The notes below the pieces were generated by a model. The model worked only from the letters and a program-made list of their open reading frames with translations, was not told the origin of the DNA and made no database searches. From Norana najaformis (lineage: Eukaryota > Annelida > Clitellata > Crassiclitellata > Hormogastridae), in assembly GCA_964023275.1 (NCBI GenBank), contig OZ029921.1, positions 8,361,306-8,425,305 on the forward strand: a stretch of 64,000 nucleotides of DNA, read 5' to 3'. The stretch's first letter is position 1, and each line of letters opens with the position of its first letter. The position numbers and the translations under genes are program-made. Shown piece after piece: positions 23,501 to 38,500 of the stretch.

Positions 23501-26500
23501 ACTGATCACCCGCTCAAAATGCCTGCTCACTTGCTTAATCGCTTGCATCCATGCTCTTTTAGAATCCTAGTTGATGAATAGCTACTGTAGGTAAATAAAG
23601 TATGGGTGAACAGTCTAAAATGTAAAATTGCTCATGTGCTACTTATTTAAGTTAGAATGATTTGCTGCTTGACTTCTCTGGTACTGCCTTTAATGACGTA
23701 CCACCTGTCACATACTTTGAAGTCTTGTCTATTCTTAATCACACTGTTCATAAATCCTCTCCAATGAACTTCGTACCTACATCACTCACTATCTCTTGTT
23801 CTGATGTTTTCTCATATCTGATCGCACGCTTGGCCAACTTGTCTTTTGCTGAAGGCTGCTTTCCATCATGTTTTAAATCAGCATTAGTTATTCCTTCACT
23901 TAAAAAAGCTGACCTGGACACCAACAACCTCTCAAATTTTAGACCTGTCTCCAATCTCAATAACATTTCTAAGATTCATGAACATCTCTTCCTTGCACAG
24001 ATTAAGAAACATGTTACAGTGTACTTCATCTCCTAACTTCAGTCCTTACCAATCAGCTTACCCTGAAGGCTACTCAATTGAAATTGCTCCTATCTTCACA
24101 CTGGACAACTTCTTCTCATCTATCAATACTGGACAGGCATGCCTTTCAGTGTGCCTCGACCTTAGTGCTGCTTTTGACACTGTGCCAACCACCATCTACT
24201 TCTTTCTAGAATCAGGAAAAGCTTTGGTGTATCTGGGACTCCCTTAAACTGGCTAGATTCTTACCTGAGCAGTTGGTCTCAGCAAGTGGGCATTGGTTGT
24301 GCTTGGTCTGATCCTTCTTTCTGCACTGCTGGTGTTCCACAGGGATCTGTCCTTGGCCCCTTATTATTTCCAATCTTCAGTTCACCAGTCAGCCGCATAG
24401 TCAACCACTTTGGAGTGAATTAACATCAGAATGCTGATGACATTCAGCTTTACATTGCTTTGTCACCCACTGTTCAGTCAGGCGAAGTAAAGCTTGAAGA
24501 GTGTCTCTTCTATTCATGCATGGCTTTGTTTCAACGGTTTGAGCACAGATCCAGATAAATCTGAGGTGATCATGTTTGACCCACGCCAATGTCTGCATTC
24601 TCTCCCTTCATATTCCAGCTTTGACGTAGCTGGCACTGCTTCCTGCTGTCAAACATGGTTAAAACGCTTTGGGCAATTTTTGATAGCAATCTCACATTTC
24701 AACCTCACATAACAAACCTCTGGAAATCTTTTTTCTCTCAAATCAGGGCATTACGTCACATCAGGTCTGCTCTTACCAGAGACATGGCACAAAGTGTAGC
24801 CTGTTCTCTGGTCTGCTCTCACCTTGATTATGCCAACTCAATTATTACAGGTATCTCAAATCCTGAACTCAAAAAACTTCAACACATCCAAAATTCCCGG
24901 CTCGTGTGGTGCTGCGTACACCTCCTCACACAAATTCCTTAACTCTATTAAGCCAGCTGCACTGGCTTCCTGTGGAATTCCGGCTAAGATTTAAACTATC
25001 CCATCTGACCTATAAGACTCTTACCATGAGTACTCCTACCTACCTTCAATCACTAGTCTCTCCTTACATCCCGTCCCACAGCCTATGATCTTCAGGTATG
25101 GGTCTCTTGGCTGAGCCATGATGCAGAACTGTCCTGGGCTGTTGTGCATTCCTCACCGCTGCCCCGAAGGAATTGAACCGTCTAACAATGTTTCCTCTAA
25201 GCTCGAACTCCTATTCTTCCTTCAAGAAACACTTGAAAACTCACTCTTTCTCACTGGCTTTCAAACATCTGGTTATCTAACTCTTTTCATCTGGCAGATG
25301 ACTAGCTGTACCTCCGATTAACATATCTGTGTGACTTTGCATGCTTTATAAATGTTCGTAATAATAATAATAATAATAATTATTATTATTATAATAATAA
25401 TAATAATAGTAATAATAATAACCTGTCTGTCAATGATTGAACAAATAGATGGATAAGTGGATGAATAAAGGGAGGTTCCAGGTCGACCCACTTTGGCCAT
25501 CTCGTCTGCTCGAGGATCTTCTTCGTGTAATTAAAGTGTATCATTTTTCTTTGTCTTCCTCCTCCCTCCAGATCTCTTACATGCTATCCTGATCTTTTCC
25601 CTTTGTCAGCCTGTCTAAAGGTGGACATGATTTTGGCATTGTCGACTTTGTAGTTCCATAAAAAAAATGACAATTCACAATATCAATATCCACTCTGTTG
25701 GCACTTTTCATCTGATCAGGTGCTGAATAAATTTCCAGATGCATTCATCAAGTTTTAATGTGGTTACCTAGCGACCACAGCATGAGAATGGCCACAGAAA
25801 TGGTTCCAAGATTTATTGTTGGTGCCAGTTTGAAGATAGTGGTCATCTGAGAGAGATTTTGTATTGTTTTTTCATAAATGCTTGGCAGACTTTCACAAGT
25901 GTCTCTGCAACAAGAGCCCTTCAGACGGACGAGAGCTTCTCTTTGTTGCGGGCGACAGTCGAATGCGAACAGCCAAACTCCAATTTCTATCGCTTTGTCG
26001 GAAGATTTAGAATGTATGACTCAACGGCGGAGCAATCCACCTCTGTTCATCCACTTGGTCCAGAGTCCGTGCTTTTGGCCGGTTGTTCACTTAAAAATAC
26101 ACAGTTCGTTTATGGTGAGGTTACATTTTTGTTTTCGTATCGCAGAAGATGGCATAAGGCAGTTGCACTGTGCCTGTGTCAACAAATTTTGTCAGGGATC
26201 TGCGTTAAACTATGTTAAACTATGTTAAACTATGTTAAAGCATGCAACATGCCATAGACTGGAATTTGTCCTGTCACTCATTCATATTCATTATTTGTTA
26301 TTCATTATGTATTGGTTTAAAGTTTTTTATTAATTCAGTAGTTATTTATTATTTCTTTACTTCGTAATATTATTCAGTTGTTGTTTTGGTATAATTTGCT
26401 AGTCTTCTTTTATTACTGGTAAATAATATTAAATTAATCATTATTGTATATTATTTATTAGTTTTTAATTGACTTAATTCATTACAAATTCAGTAATTAT

Positions 26501-29500
26501 TCATTAGCTGTTTGGCTTTATTTACTGAAGTTTATTCAGTAGTTATTATTTATTAGTCTTCTTTTATTATTAAAAGTAAATATTATTCAGTAGTTATTTA
26601 TATTATTTGTAATTTGTTATTTCTTAGCATTTTAAATTTACTAGAAGTTCAGTAGTAATTTATTATTTATTTTCTTTGTGTGCTAAATTAGTATCACATG
26701 GACATTGTTTGATATGGTGATAAAAATCGACCTGGAGTTGAGCAGTGACACGAGGTGTCCCAGATGTTAAAGTTAGGGAGTTTCATGAGTATATGGCCCT
26801 ATTCTGGGGTACAGTTGCCGATTGACTAGAGCGCTGTGCTTGTAATGCGAAAGTACGGGTTCAAGCCGCCCCTGAGATAGTTACTGTGTAGAGACCTTGA
26901 GCAAGTCCTTCATGATTGATGCTTAGTTGTTAGATAGTGGTGCTTAATAAATGCAGAAATAACAATAATGATATTCATAACAATAGCACGTGTTCAGCTC
27001 ACAGAATCAAGCAACTTTTTGTTAGGTAGTGGAATGTCTATCAGTATATTTGAACAAGAAGTTGAAGTTATCAAAATTTTCAGAGATATCACTAATTGTC
27101 TACTCCTTTACTTCTGCTTGTTTTAGGCTGTGCCATTTACACAGGTCGGGAGACAAAAATGTTTCTCAATTCGAAATATAAAAGTCACAAATACTCAAGA
27201 GTAGAAAGGTATGTATTACCAAGGAGAGGGTTAGCGCAGGAGCATTCTTGGGGGTTTTCAAGTGGCCTGTGGTTCTTCAGTTACGTTGTCACGTAGTCTA
27301 GAAGTCCTTTTTGTCATCACGTTGGCAGACAATAAATTCTGAAGTTTATTTTGTGCAGCATGCAACTTCAAACCATCTTAACAGACAGTTGTTTAGATAA
27401 GTTAGGTAATCACGTGTACAGCATTTTGCGAGGAGGTACATGTTCTTAAAAGGTGACAGATTAAGGGTCTTGATATATGCATGTGTACATTTGTATTGCA
27501 ATGTGTGTTAATGTACATACAATGCACAGTTATGTTATCAATCATTTGCACGGCATCTCTTTAGGAAAACCGTCAACCATGGTTGTAACAGATGCAACAG
27601 AATCCGAGAAGCTGTTGTCTTTGGTTATAAGGCAGCCTCCTCATTGATGATGTTCGTCTGTTTCTAATTTTTAATTTCTTTTCCCAACCTTTTACTATTT
27701 CTCTTAACCATTTTGCTTTCCTTAACTTCCTCTGTTCTTATCTCATCTTGTTTGCCTCTCTTCCCTTCTCTAGAGGTTTAATTCTCCAAGCAGTTGGTGT
27801 CTGAGACAGGTGTCATCTGGAATTGTTACTTTGTTCGTGAGCTGTGGAATCTGTGAAGAATGGTTGCTGCATAATTTTTGCATCATCTGAAATATCTGTC
27901 CACCACAATTAAGACCATCAAGGACTGCGTGTGGATTTTAAAATTACTTGCATTTCTTAACATCCGTATTTTGAACCTTTTCTCAATTTTGCAATCATGC
28001 CTATAAATAAAAATGTTAATATATTCACAGTTAATTTTAATTAACTTTATTTTACCTTTTTGCATACAGTCTTTGAGATTTTAGCTCTGACTCATCTGCA
28101 ATGTCCATTGGTGCAAAAGCTTAATACACAGAATTGCCATTACTGTGATGATGTGCAGTTAAACCATTTGGGTGAATAAATCAGTCAGTCAATTAGTCCG
28201 TTGATTGATCAATCAATCAATCCACCAGTGAATAATTTGGAGACTGTTGTTGATGGAGACACAGTTACTGGATGACTTTCTTTTCTTGCTAGTCTCTAGA
28301 CTGGAGGTTAAACATGTGTTAATTTTAGAAAGATGAATACCTTCCTCGTGATATTTCTTGTGGTGCTTCTTTCGTATGCTGGTATCTGGGTTGGTATTAC
28401 GCTCGCATTCTACCGTGAAAGGCAGTTTCCATATGTTCCTCCTCATTTAGCTCAAAAATACTGGTCTGCCACAGAAGACCGCTCCAAGGTACACTATAAA
28501 TGATGCGCTATTATGATTAAGATATATGTATATTTATGTATAATGCATATCTAGCCTATATGTATGCATTATATAGCACATGCTAAGAACCTTGCAAAGT
28601 CAGGCACAATATACTTGCCAGGACTTGTATGTATGTGTAGACCTATATGTTGTTTCCATGCCTGCTGGGGCCTGCATGTGTCTTTTGTGCATCCACCACT
28701 AGCGACCTGGGTGTTTTGAATCTAACTCTTGTATGAAAAGTTGCTGATGCTTGACAGACTGAGAACAATGAGGCATGTAGTTTTCTATCGAGGCGTGAGT
28801 TGGTATGCTGAGGAGCAGGAATAGCGCTTTTAAACAATGCCAAATGAATTGTTCTTCTGAGCTAGCAGCATTGGCATTCTGTGATGGCTTTGTCTGAGCC
28901 ATTGACGAGTGATTAAGAGCACTTGACGTGATCATAAACTCGACTTGCAACAGCCCTAAATGCAGTGGTTAGGGCAAAGACTCATTGTTGTTTCTTCAGT
29001 TCTAGTCTTTAGGTAGGATACACATGTGCTGACTTCAACCTTTGCATGCTGAAAAGTTTCAGTTTATTGCCTGAAATATGATAATGACGCCATTGAATGA
29101 GTCAAAAGGAGCTCTGCAGAGAGCTGAGCTTCTCACACAGAGTCCCGTGCTCAAAATAATCACTGGTATATATACCAGTAGTGGTATCTGATCTATTCTA
29201 ATTACTGTTATAGTGCCATTGTCATATTGTGCAGGGCATCAGTCAATGCTTACTTAAAGTGAAACCACAGTCAAATCTAATCCAATGATTTCTGTAGCTC
29301 ATATTTCATTGGAGAGGCCTGGTTGAAATCCGATAGATGGTGATCATTGTAACTTTCTCAGTCCCACTTTCTCTCTATCGATATCTTGGGGCTTTTGTTT
29401 CAATCTAATGTTTGATTGTTTGACTCAGTTAGTCACACTCACTAGGAGGCAGCACTAAGGGAGTATGAATCCGAAACTATCTGTTTTCTTGAATTTTGGC

Positions 29501-32500
29501 ATGTTTGTTGAAACACGGCGAAATCCTTTATCATTTCACTTGAAGCAACCATCGATTGATGCCTTGTGCAGTATGGCAGTGGACCTACAGAAGTCATTAG
29601 ATTAGATTAGATTTGTCTGCCATGCTAACTACTGCACTCCACAGTACATGCATGATTTATCTCTTGATTTTTGAATTATTGTTGTGATGTTGTGTTTGCA
29701 GTAAGTCAATGGAGTGTTTGTTGCTTGTCAGGTTTTTTGTCTTAGGCCAACTCAGTTGTGTAGTTGTTTGTCAGGTGTTACTGTTTTGTTTCTTTTAGGC
29801 CAGCTCGGTTGTGCAGTTGTTTCTTGGTTTCATGGTGCTATGTAATTATATAATTCCAATTTCCATGTATGTCTCCATCGGTTAGTAGTTCAATTCACTA
29901 TCGTTATCGCTACTAATCGACTCTAATTACTAATCTACTTTAATCTACTGACTTCTGTAGCGCCGTTATCATGTTCATAATGCACAAGGTATCAATCAGT
30001 GGCTGCTTCAAGTGATATGGTCATAAAAATCATAATCTGCTGAAGATGCCCGGTTGAATTCCAATAGGACAGGTAATCGTATTCGTAATTCCGAGATTTC
30101 TACAGCGCCCAGCAAAAGCCACGTCACGGGGACCAGCTTATTCACAGACCAGAAGTCACACTACATTGGGTAAAGCAAGTTGAAACAGATAAGTCTCAAG
30201 TTTATCATTCTAACTTTCAGCATCAGTCGATAATTTTACAATTACTATATTGCTGGTATTGATACTGTTGCAAATTAGCCAGCTGTTTGGATGTCTTGTA
30301 CTAACAATTCAGCATTTCAAATTCTGTTGCTCTATCGATACATTCTTAGTACCAGATCTGGAAGAGTTATAGCTGTTTTACTGATGTTGTTAATAGTCTC
30401 CGGACATTTTTGAGGAATTAACTGAATTTATTTCTGCCACAGAGGTCAAAGACATTGCCATTATCATGACCATTAATTTTACTGATATAAATCATAAACT
30501 CGAGATTTCTACAGTGCCCAATGAAGGCCAGCTTATTCACAGGCGCTTAGTCAAAACAAAGTCGATAGGCAAGAATGGTTCAGTCCCAGGTCGAGATTCA
30601 AAAATGAGGCAGGCAGGCAGTCAGACAGCTACGGTGGGTGGTGTTTGGAATTGGATCTGCAGGATAGATAAGGGGAAGAAGAGGAATAAAGTAGGTATAA
30701 ACTATAAAGTGTAAGATATACTTCATATAAAGGTTCTTGTATTCTTGTAAAAATTAAAATTAAAACTGTCCATAATTACCTTACCTCAAATGTTCCCTCT
30801 GATTGAATTCTACTCATTTTGTTCTTATTTTGCAGAAATCCAAAAATTTTGTGGATCAAAATTCTTTGAATGGGACCTGAACATGTACAACCCTAAAACA
30901 GATGAACCTGCCAAGGCCATGACCTCTGACCTGAATGAAGAACTAGGTCAGGTAAGATTGGAAAAGTGTCGGTAAGAAGGTCTGGTAAGAAACTGATCTC
31001 ACAGAATGACATTCTGAATCGTTTTGAATAGGTGATTGACTACGGATAGGCCTAATTGTTTTTTTTACTGAGTCTTGCAATTACTGTGTCTGGCCTTTTG
31101 TTTTCATGCCATTTGCTGTTTATTTTAATTGATCTCTTATCAATTTTCTGATTGTTTTTGATCTGTGGTCATCTCTTATCTTCTGAGAAATAATCTTTTG
31201 ACCATGGGTAAACTGGACATTCTGAGTGGACTTTAACACTGAGCGGCACATGGAAGAATGCGTATGAGAACCTTCTGCAGGTGCTACACAGGAGTTTTGT
31301 TATGTTGCATAGGTTGAGTATTTATTCACTGATAAGACGGGAACATTAACAGAAAACCGGATGGAGTTCAGGATGTGTTCTGTTGGTGGTGTCGTCTGTG
31401 AAGAAGTCGATGGAAGACTTTGGTGCAATAACAACAACTACAAGTCGTCAGACTTACCAGTTAGTATTGATTTCTTCTATTGATTGATTTGTTAGTAGGG
31501 AGAATGACTGCTGTATTACTTCACCCCTTGCACCTCTCTGCACAGGTGTTTCACTCAAAACTGAAAACACTCCTCCAGTCCCATCTTGATTCCTCCTCTT
31601 CCCCTTCTCTGTCTTGCAGCTCCAATTCTAAACACCATCCACCATAGCTGTCTGACTGTCTGCATGCCTGACCCTTGGATCTTGACCTTGAACTGAATCT
31701 GACCCTACCTGCCTATCAATTTTGCTTTGACTAAGCGCTGCTTCCCACGAGTTAGCTTTGTATGGACACTGTAGAAATCCTTAATGTACAATTATAATTG
31801 CAATACCATCTATGCAGGCCATCTCTTTTAGTGGATTAGGCAGATGGAGCATGCGTTGCCTGCAGCAGTACAGAGCTTAGGCGATATTTCAATATTTCAA
31901 CGTCTTTGACCAGTTACTTGATATACTTCATGGGTTACCATTGCCACAGCGCGTCAGTTTTAAAATATTGGAGCAGGTGTGAAGGTGCCAGCTCTGTAAA
32001 GCATCTGCCTAGTAATGGCCTAGGCTTTGTCGTCCTGTCTCAGGCTTAAATTGCTGCAAGTCCCCCCTTTGCTCCACAATCTAGGGCTAACTAGTTATTC
32101 CAGTTGTGCTATCTTGGTTGACTCTAAACTAATATTTAACCGCCACATCGCCACTGTCTGCAAAGAATCGTATTTCCACATAAAAACCATGCGTCATGTT
32201 ATCCTTTTATCGTGGTTGGCTTGAGAGCACTGCTGAACAGGTGTGTTGAGGAGGCACTTTATAAAGTTACTAAAAATATAATTGTAATATGAAATCTGTG
32301 TAGTGCTGCTTCAAAAGAAATTAATCAGAGGCTAGACTAAATGATATGAAGGTTCATTAAGGACAAAAAGTTCATCAGTAAGCACACAGTGCTCAGATAA
32401 CCATAAAAGTCACCAGGGGCAGACTCCCACTCATAGAGCTAAACCAGTGAATTTCTGTCTCCGAATTAAGAAGAGATGCAGTGTTCAGAATTCTAGCCCA

Positions 32501-35500
32501 GAACAAGGAATGAGGAATGAATGAATACTAAAGCACGTCATAGTAATGATATTAATGAAGTAAAATTTTCTTCTGTTAGCCAGATTTGGATGACCTGCTG
32601 CTAGCTCTTGCCCTGTGTCACACTGTCCAAGTTGACCGTAGTGGCAGCGATGGTACCCAGATGCTTGCCTCCAGTGCTACCAGCCATTCCACAGGTTCCT
32701 TGTCTACTTACGAATACCGTTCCTCATCACCTGATGAAAAGGCTCTTGTAGAGGCCTGTCAGAGGTATGCACTTCAGAAATTTTACCAGTGCACTGTCGG
32801 TTCAATTCCAGATGCATCGTTTGAAACTGAATAATTTCTGTATCTTTCAAGGAAAGGTTGTCTTGTTGTTAGGTTACTGTTGTCTCATTTTCAATTCATG
32901 GAAAAGGGCCTTCAAAGCTATGATCACACTGCTGTGATGGCTGCTGCTATTGTTAAGAATTGTAGAATGAAGGTTGACTATATGACCTAATTTAATTTCA
33001 TCCAGTTAAGAATAATTTAAGAAAGTTTAGATTGCTGCAGTAAAACTAGCTCATATTTTAATTCCATATTTCTATAACATTACCTAATCAGCATTTTTCA
33101 TATCTGTCCTTGTAGATTTGGGCTTGTGTTTCGTGGCTGTGAGGACAACCGCCTTTCCCTATCAGTTCATGGCCTTGACAGATTTTTTACCCTCGAACAC
33201 GTCCTTGACTTTGACCCAGTTCGTAAGCGGATGAGTGTTATCGTTAGGGATGACCATGGTAATTTTGGCTTAAATTTTTTTGGTGATGTTTATCTTATTA
33301 ACTCTTTTGTACTCTGTGGACCCTTTGGCTTGTGTTTCTTTGGACCCAAGGGTTAAATGTCCATGTGTTAGGCAGATCACAAGTACACTAACCCAAAGCT
33401 AACGCTAACAAACTCTAATTTGTTCTGCACATGATATTCCTGCACATGTGAATCTGGAGATTCTTTTAAGACGGTTAGGGATTTAATCAAATCAGCCAAT
33501 ATGAAAGCATTAATTGGCAATAGAATTTTCAGTTTCTTTTGGTCATGTTCATCAGTAGTGAAGTTAAACCCGTTATAAGTTTGCAGTGCGTGATCACCCA
33601 TGACATGCAGGAGCAGAACAACTTATTGCTTTTTGCTGGGCTAGGTTGGTGATAGTGGCATAGTTTTTCCACATCTGTCTAAATGACTGCACCAGTTTAC
33701 AGCCAGGATTTCCTCCATGGAAAAAAGGGTTCTGGAGGTCGAATGCCCGAGAACAGCACAACAGCAGAGTCATCCATCTTGATCTTGCGTCCATGCTAGC
33801 TGGAAATATGGGGATGCCATCTGACAACGTTTCATGCAGAAGCATGATCTGTTAGTGATGCATGGATGCATGACACAAATGTCTGGTAATATAACAGTGC
33901 AACAGAATGAACTAGAATAAACTGCATATAAGTGACTTTTAAACACACAACCATAAAATCGTAAAAGAAATCATTATTATCATATCAGTTCTGACATCAG
34001 CCATTTTGTTTCAAAGGGTGTAATTGAATATTCAGCCTATTTTTTCAGTTATTAGTCAAGCACAAAATAGTACAGATTGATTAGATTAGTTTATTGGTTA
34101 ACCGATTCACTGATTGGTTGAATTTCCTGTTGTATTTTGAAGGGTCAGTTGTTTTGTACACGAAAGGAGCTGATGTTAGTATGTTGGAAAGGATTTCAAG
34201 TGGAGATATACCTTGTGTTGAGAATCATATTAACGAATTTTCAAAGGTAAGCTCTTTCTTTCATGACCCTTGACCTTTTATAGCTATCATCGTTGTCAAA
34301 CCCTCACTGATAAATTTGCAGTACTTAATGCATGTAACCTAATCAAACAGTACTTTGTGTTGCATTTCTCACTCATGAACAATAAACCTCCATGTGATGA
34401 ATAGGATAGAAGACGGAAAGAAACGGGAAAATTCGTGCCTATAAGTACTTGATAACTCTGTCTAGGATGCTGTACCGATCCAAGTTACATGTACCAAGGG
34501 TGGTGTCTTCAAATTTTGACACAGGAAAGTTGATTTTTATATTTTTAAAGATATATATATATATATATATATATACCTGCATACATATGCAAATGCATAA
34601 GTCATTTTGTTCTCAACTTAAGACTTGCCTTTTTCAAATTGCTTATCCCCCATAGGCTGCCTCTCTGTCTCATTGGACTGACCCTCTGGATATGGACCTC
34701 ATTGCGGCTTGGCTTTGATGTGCCATTGGTTGATGCATGTGCTTTAGACACCGGCACAACAGAAGTTACTAATTACAATTACAATAAGTGTCTTAGAGGC
34801 TCTTCATAGGAACTATGCAGATGTTGGGCTACAATTACATTAGTGACCATGTATAAACACATACATTACCACATAAATACATTTCCAAATTGTCAATCAA
34901 CGAGTTCATTTGTTGTCAAATGATCTGCGTAGAACTGAAGCAAAATCTCGGATTGGATTATGTAATTTAATGTATTATTCTATTACATGTACATTACATT
35001 CTCTGCTGTAACTCTTGGCTTACTGAAGCAAATACTCGGATTGGATTATGTAATTGAATGTATTGTTCTATTACATGTACATTACATTCTCTGCTGTAAC
35101 TTTTGGCTTCCTTGTTTTTCAGCTTGGTCTACGAACGCTGGTGATTGCTTGGAGGCTGTTGACTCCGGATGTCTTTGCACAGTTTGACAGCAAACTGAAG
35201 GCAGCACAAGAATCCTTGGAAATGCGAGAGGAAAAGGTGAAGAAAACTCTTCTCTCATTTTTTCGTAACTTCAGAATAAACATGGTTTAGCACCTTTCAG
35301 TTTTCTTCAGTTCAGCTGGATATGTTTCTTGTATTTTATTCGATTTTTCAGTTTATATATTTCTCATATTTAATTGAATGTTTATATTAAATTCCACTGA
35401 ATCTTTTTGTTGAGACTTGCTGTATATTTGCCTAAAGTTCTCTTGTGTTGAATTCTTAAATTTTGTTGGATGTTATTTCTAAAAGCTTGCTGCAGTTTTT

Positions 35501-38500
35501 GACCAAATTGAGACAAACCTTGACCTGCTTGGTGCAACAGCAGTTGAAGACAAACTTCAAGATGGAGTTCCAGAGACAATACATTCACTGAGAGCAGCTG
35601 GAATCAAGGCATGGGCTCATAAAATTTGTTTGTCTATATTTATGTATGTATATATGTTTGTGCCATTATCAGTGTATGTACCAGTATGTATGTGTATATG
35701 TCTGTATGTATGTATGTATGTAAATTAATAATAGAGGATAGCGTGCCAGACATCATACTTGAAAACCCTCACAAAGTTAGAAAAAATCAAAACTGAGTTT
35801 GATACTGCACAATATTGGGCTGGAAATACTCAGAGCTTCAGGCCTTGCCTCATCTTTCTTTTAAAGTTATTATATTATATTCGGAGTGTTTATTCATACT
35901 GATCTTTATGTCCTCCTCTTTACAGAAATTTGGTTTTGAACTGCTACTATATCATTATCAGTTTAATAGCTGTTTTATATTATTTAGTTTTTATTCAGTG
36001 TTGTTCTTTGCAAATACCTATCTGTATAGTAAAAGCCTTGCATGCCATGTGTGTATGAAGGTGAATGCTGACGCTATCTGGCAAGTATTATGGGAATAAA
36101 AAAGGTTGTTTAGAATAAGTGGCATACTGGAGTTAAGTTCCCAAAATTGGGACACTTTTTGACCCTTGCTTTCATGGCCCATGGCTCATGAGGAGCAACA
36201 GAGGAGGATTTTCATCAGAAGGGATAGTTTGCTGCACTGGATAGCAGAGATGATCTGTGCAGGAGGCGCTTGTTTTATATCATTAAATAATCAGTCTGTT
36301 TGATAATTTAATTTGACTAAATGTTGTTAATGCATCATGGTTGATGAAGGTCTGGATTTTGACGGGTGATAAGGAAGAAACGGCAACGAATATCAGTTTC
36401 TCTGCTGGTCATTTCAACCACGAGATGCAGCTGCTGCATTTGACCAAGAAAAAGAATTTGGAAGATTGTGGCTCCGCCTTACAACACTTCAGTGAACTGT
36501 AAGAAACCAAAAGACTGCATGTTAGAAGACACCTGAATTATGTGCCGATTATGTATGCCTTTGTCAACAGTCAAGCACAGTCCTTCAGCACAAACTTGCA
36601 GCAGTCAACACAATTTAGGATCAAAAGATGAAAAATTAGTTAGTTAATTAGTTAATTATTTATCTAGGCACTTGATGTAACATCTTTGAAGTTCCTCGCA
36701 AAAGCAATGCACATGTTAGTGCTTTTGTGAGAGTTGTAGTGTCAGTGATAGCAGCTGCTGTGACTTTTTAGCATTTTTTCAGTTATTTACAGTATTGTAC
36801 TTATTTATTTGTTCAAAAGTTGTCAGACTTTGTTATGCAGTATCTACAAGAGTAGCAAGACCAACACTGATTCGTTCAAATGCTGGCTTAGGACACACGT
36901 GCTAACATACCCTGTATAAAGGTGTGCAGTTTATTTGCATAGAATTAATGCAGTGTTGTTAGTTATGGCTTTAGAGTTGACAAGAATTCTATAGTGTTTC
37001 AGAAGTCCATTGCTGTGGTTGAATATAATTGTTGTTGGTCTGTTGGAAGGTTTGACAGAGGTGAAGATGACCTTGACCCAGTTTATGCTTTGATCATTGA
37101 TGGAACAACCTTGACTTTAATGTTTGATGAATTTCATGACCTTTTACGTGAGCTGTGTGAGAGATGTGCCACTGTCCTCTGCTGCCGGATGACGCCAATT
37201 CAAAAGGCTCAGGTATTCAAGACCATGCTACCCTCACAATCCAGAAATTTTAAATTTCAGACGTAAACTTTTTAATATTATTATTTTTTTTAAATTTAGG
37301 TAAAAGGATTTCTAGGATTTAATAAGTCCAGAGATTTGTAAATATAAAGTGGAATGGCTTTTTATTAGTTTATGTGAATACTTGCTAATTGACAGAGTTA
37401 CTCCATCGAACACAATGGTCACTCACACCCTTGTACACAAACCCTCACCTGATTGATGATCTTTTTGGTTGACAGTTGGATGGGAGAGATATTAGGCACT
37501 AAATGCCAATATAGCTTAATTAGCCTGTTAATTGTAAGTGTAGCTGACTGATTGATTAATCAGGTGGTGAGGCTGATGAAGAGTAGTAAGCTGGATCCAA
37601 CAACTGCTGCCATCGGCGATGGTGCCAATGATGTTAGTATGATTCAAGAAGCACATGTTGGAATCGGTGAGCAGAGGAGTGGCAGTCTTTCATCTTGTAA
37701 CTTTACAGTCTGACATACTTAGTTCTTACTACATTAAAATTTTGCAAATTGTCCATTTACCACTATATTATTTGAACCACCTTTGCCTACGTTGGTCCCA
37801 CTTGCTGGAATCGTCTCCCTCGAGAACTGCGACTTGAGCTCCTTTCTCTCCCCTCTCAGTGTTCAGCAGGAGCCTGAAGACTGTACTGTTTAACAGTGAT
37901 TTTACTTTTTCGGGTCGAAGCACCTCTGTTGAGTTTATCCTCTAAGAGGCGCTTTATAAATCTCAAATTACAATTACAATCTTACCATCTTGCTATCTTG
38001 TGAGCTAACTGTTCTGTCATCTTACTTGTGGTTGTTACTTTTTATTGTTTTGGTGGTGGTGGTCGTCATCGTCGTCGTGTTGGTGGGGGCGGTGGTGGTG
38101 GTGGAGGCGGTGGTGGTGGGGGCGGTGGCGGTGGTGGAAGAGAATGATAATCATGTACAATTGTCCATCTATTTATAGACACTTGGTCTTTCCACAGGCA
38201 TTATGGGTAAAGAGGGGAGACAGGCTGTGCAGTCAAGTGACTATGCGATTAGTCAGTTCCGCTATCTCCAAAGGGTGCTACTTGTTCATGGACATTACTT
38301 TTACATTCGGACATCAACATTAGTTCAGTATTTCTTCTACAAGGTACTTTACTGTCACATTTATTTTATTGCTTTTCATGTACGTTAAAGGTTATATTAT
38401 GCTATTTTAAAGGTTACAGTTACATATACTGGGTTATGGTTATAGGCCTTCTTAAGCATCTGCAATCAGAATTAAATTTTCTGATAAATTTATGCCTTGT

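Noticed and set aside
38045..38323. Trp- and Val-rich ORFs
   Set aside because: Products of the (GGT)n tract; the true coding segment is only exon 21 within it.
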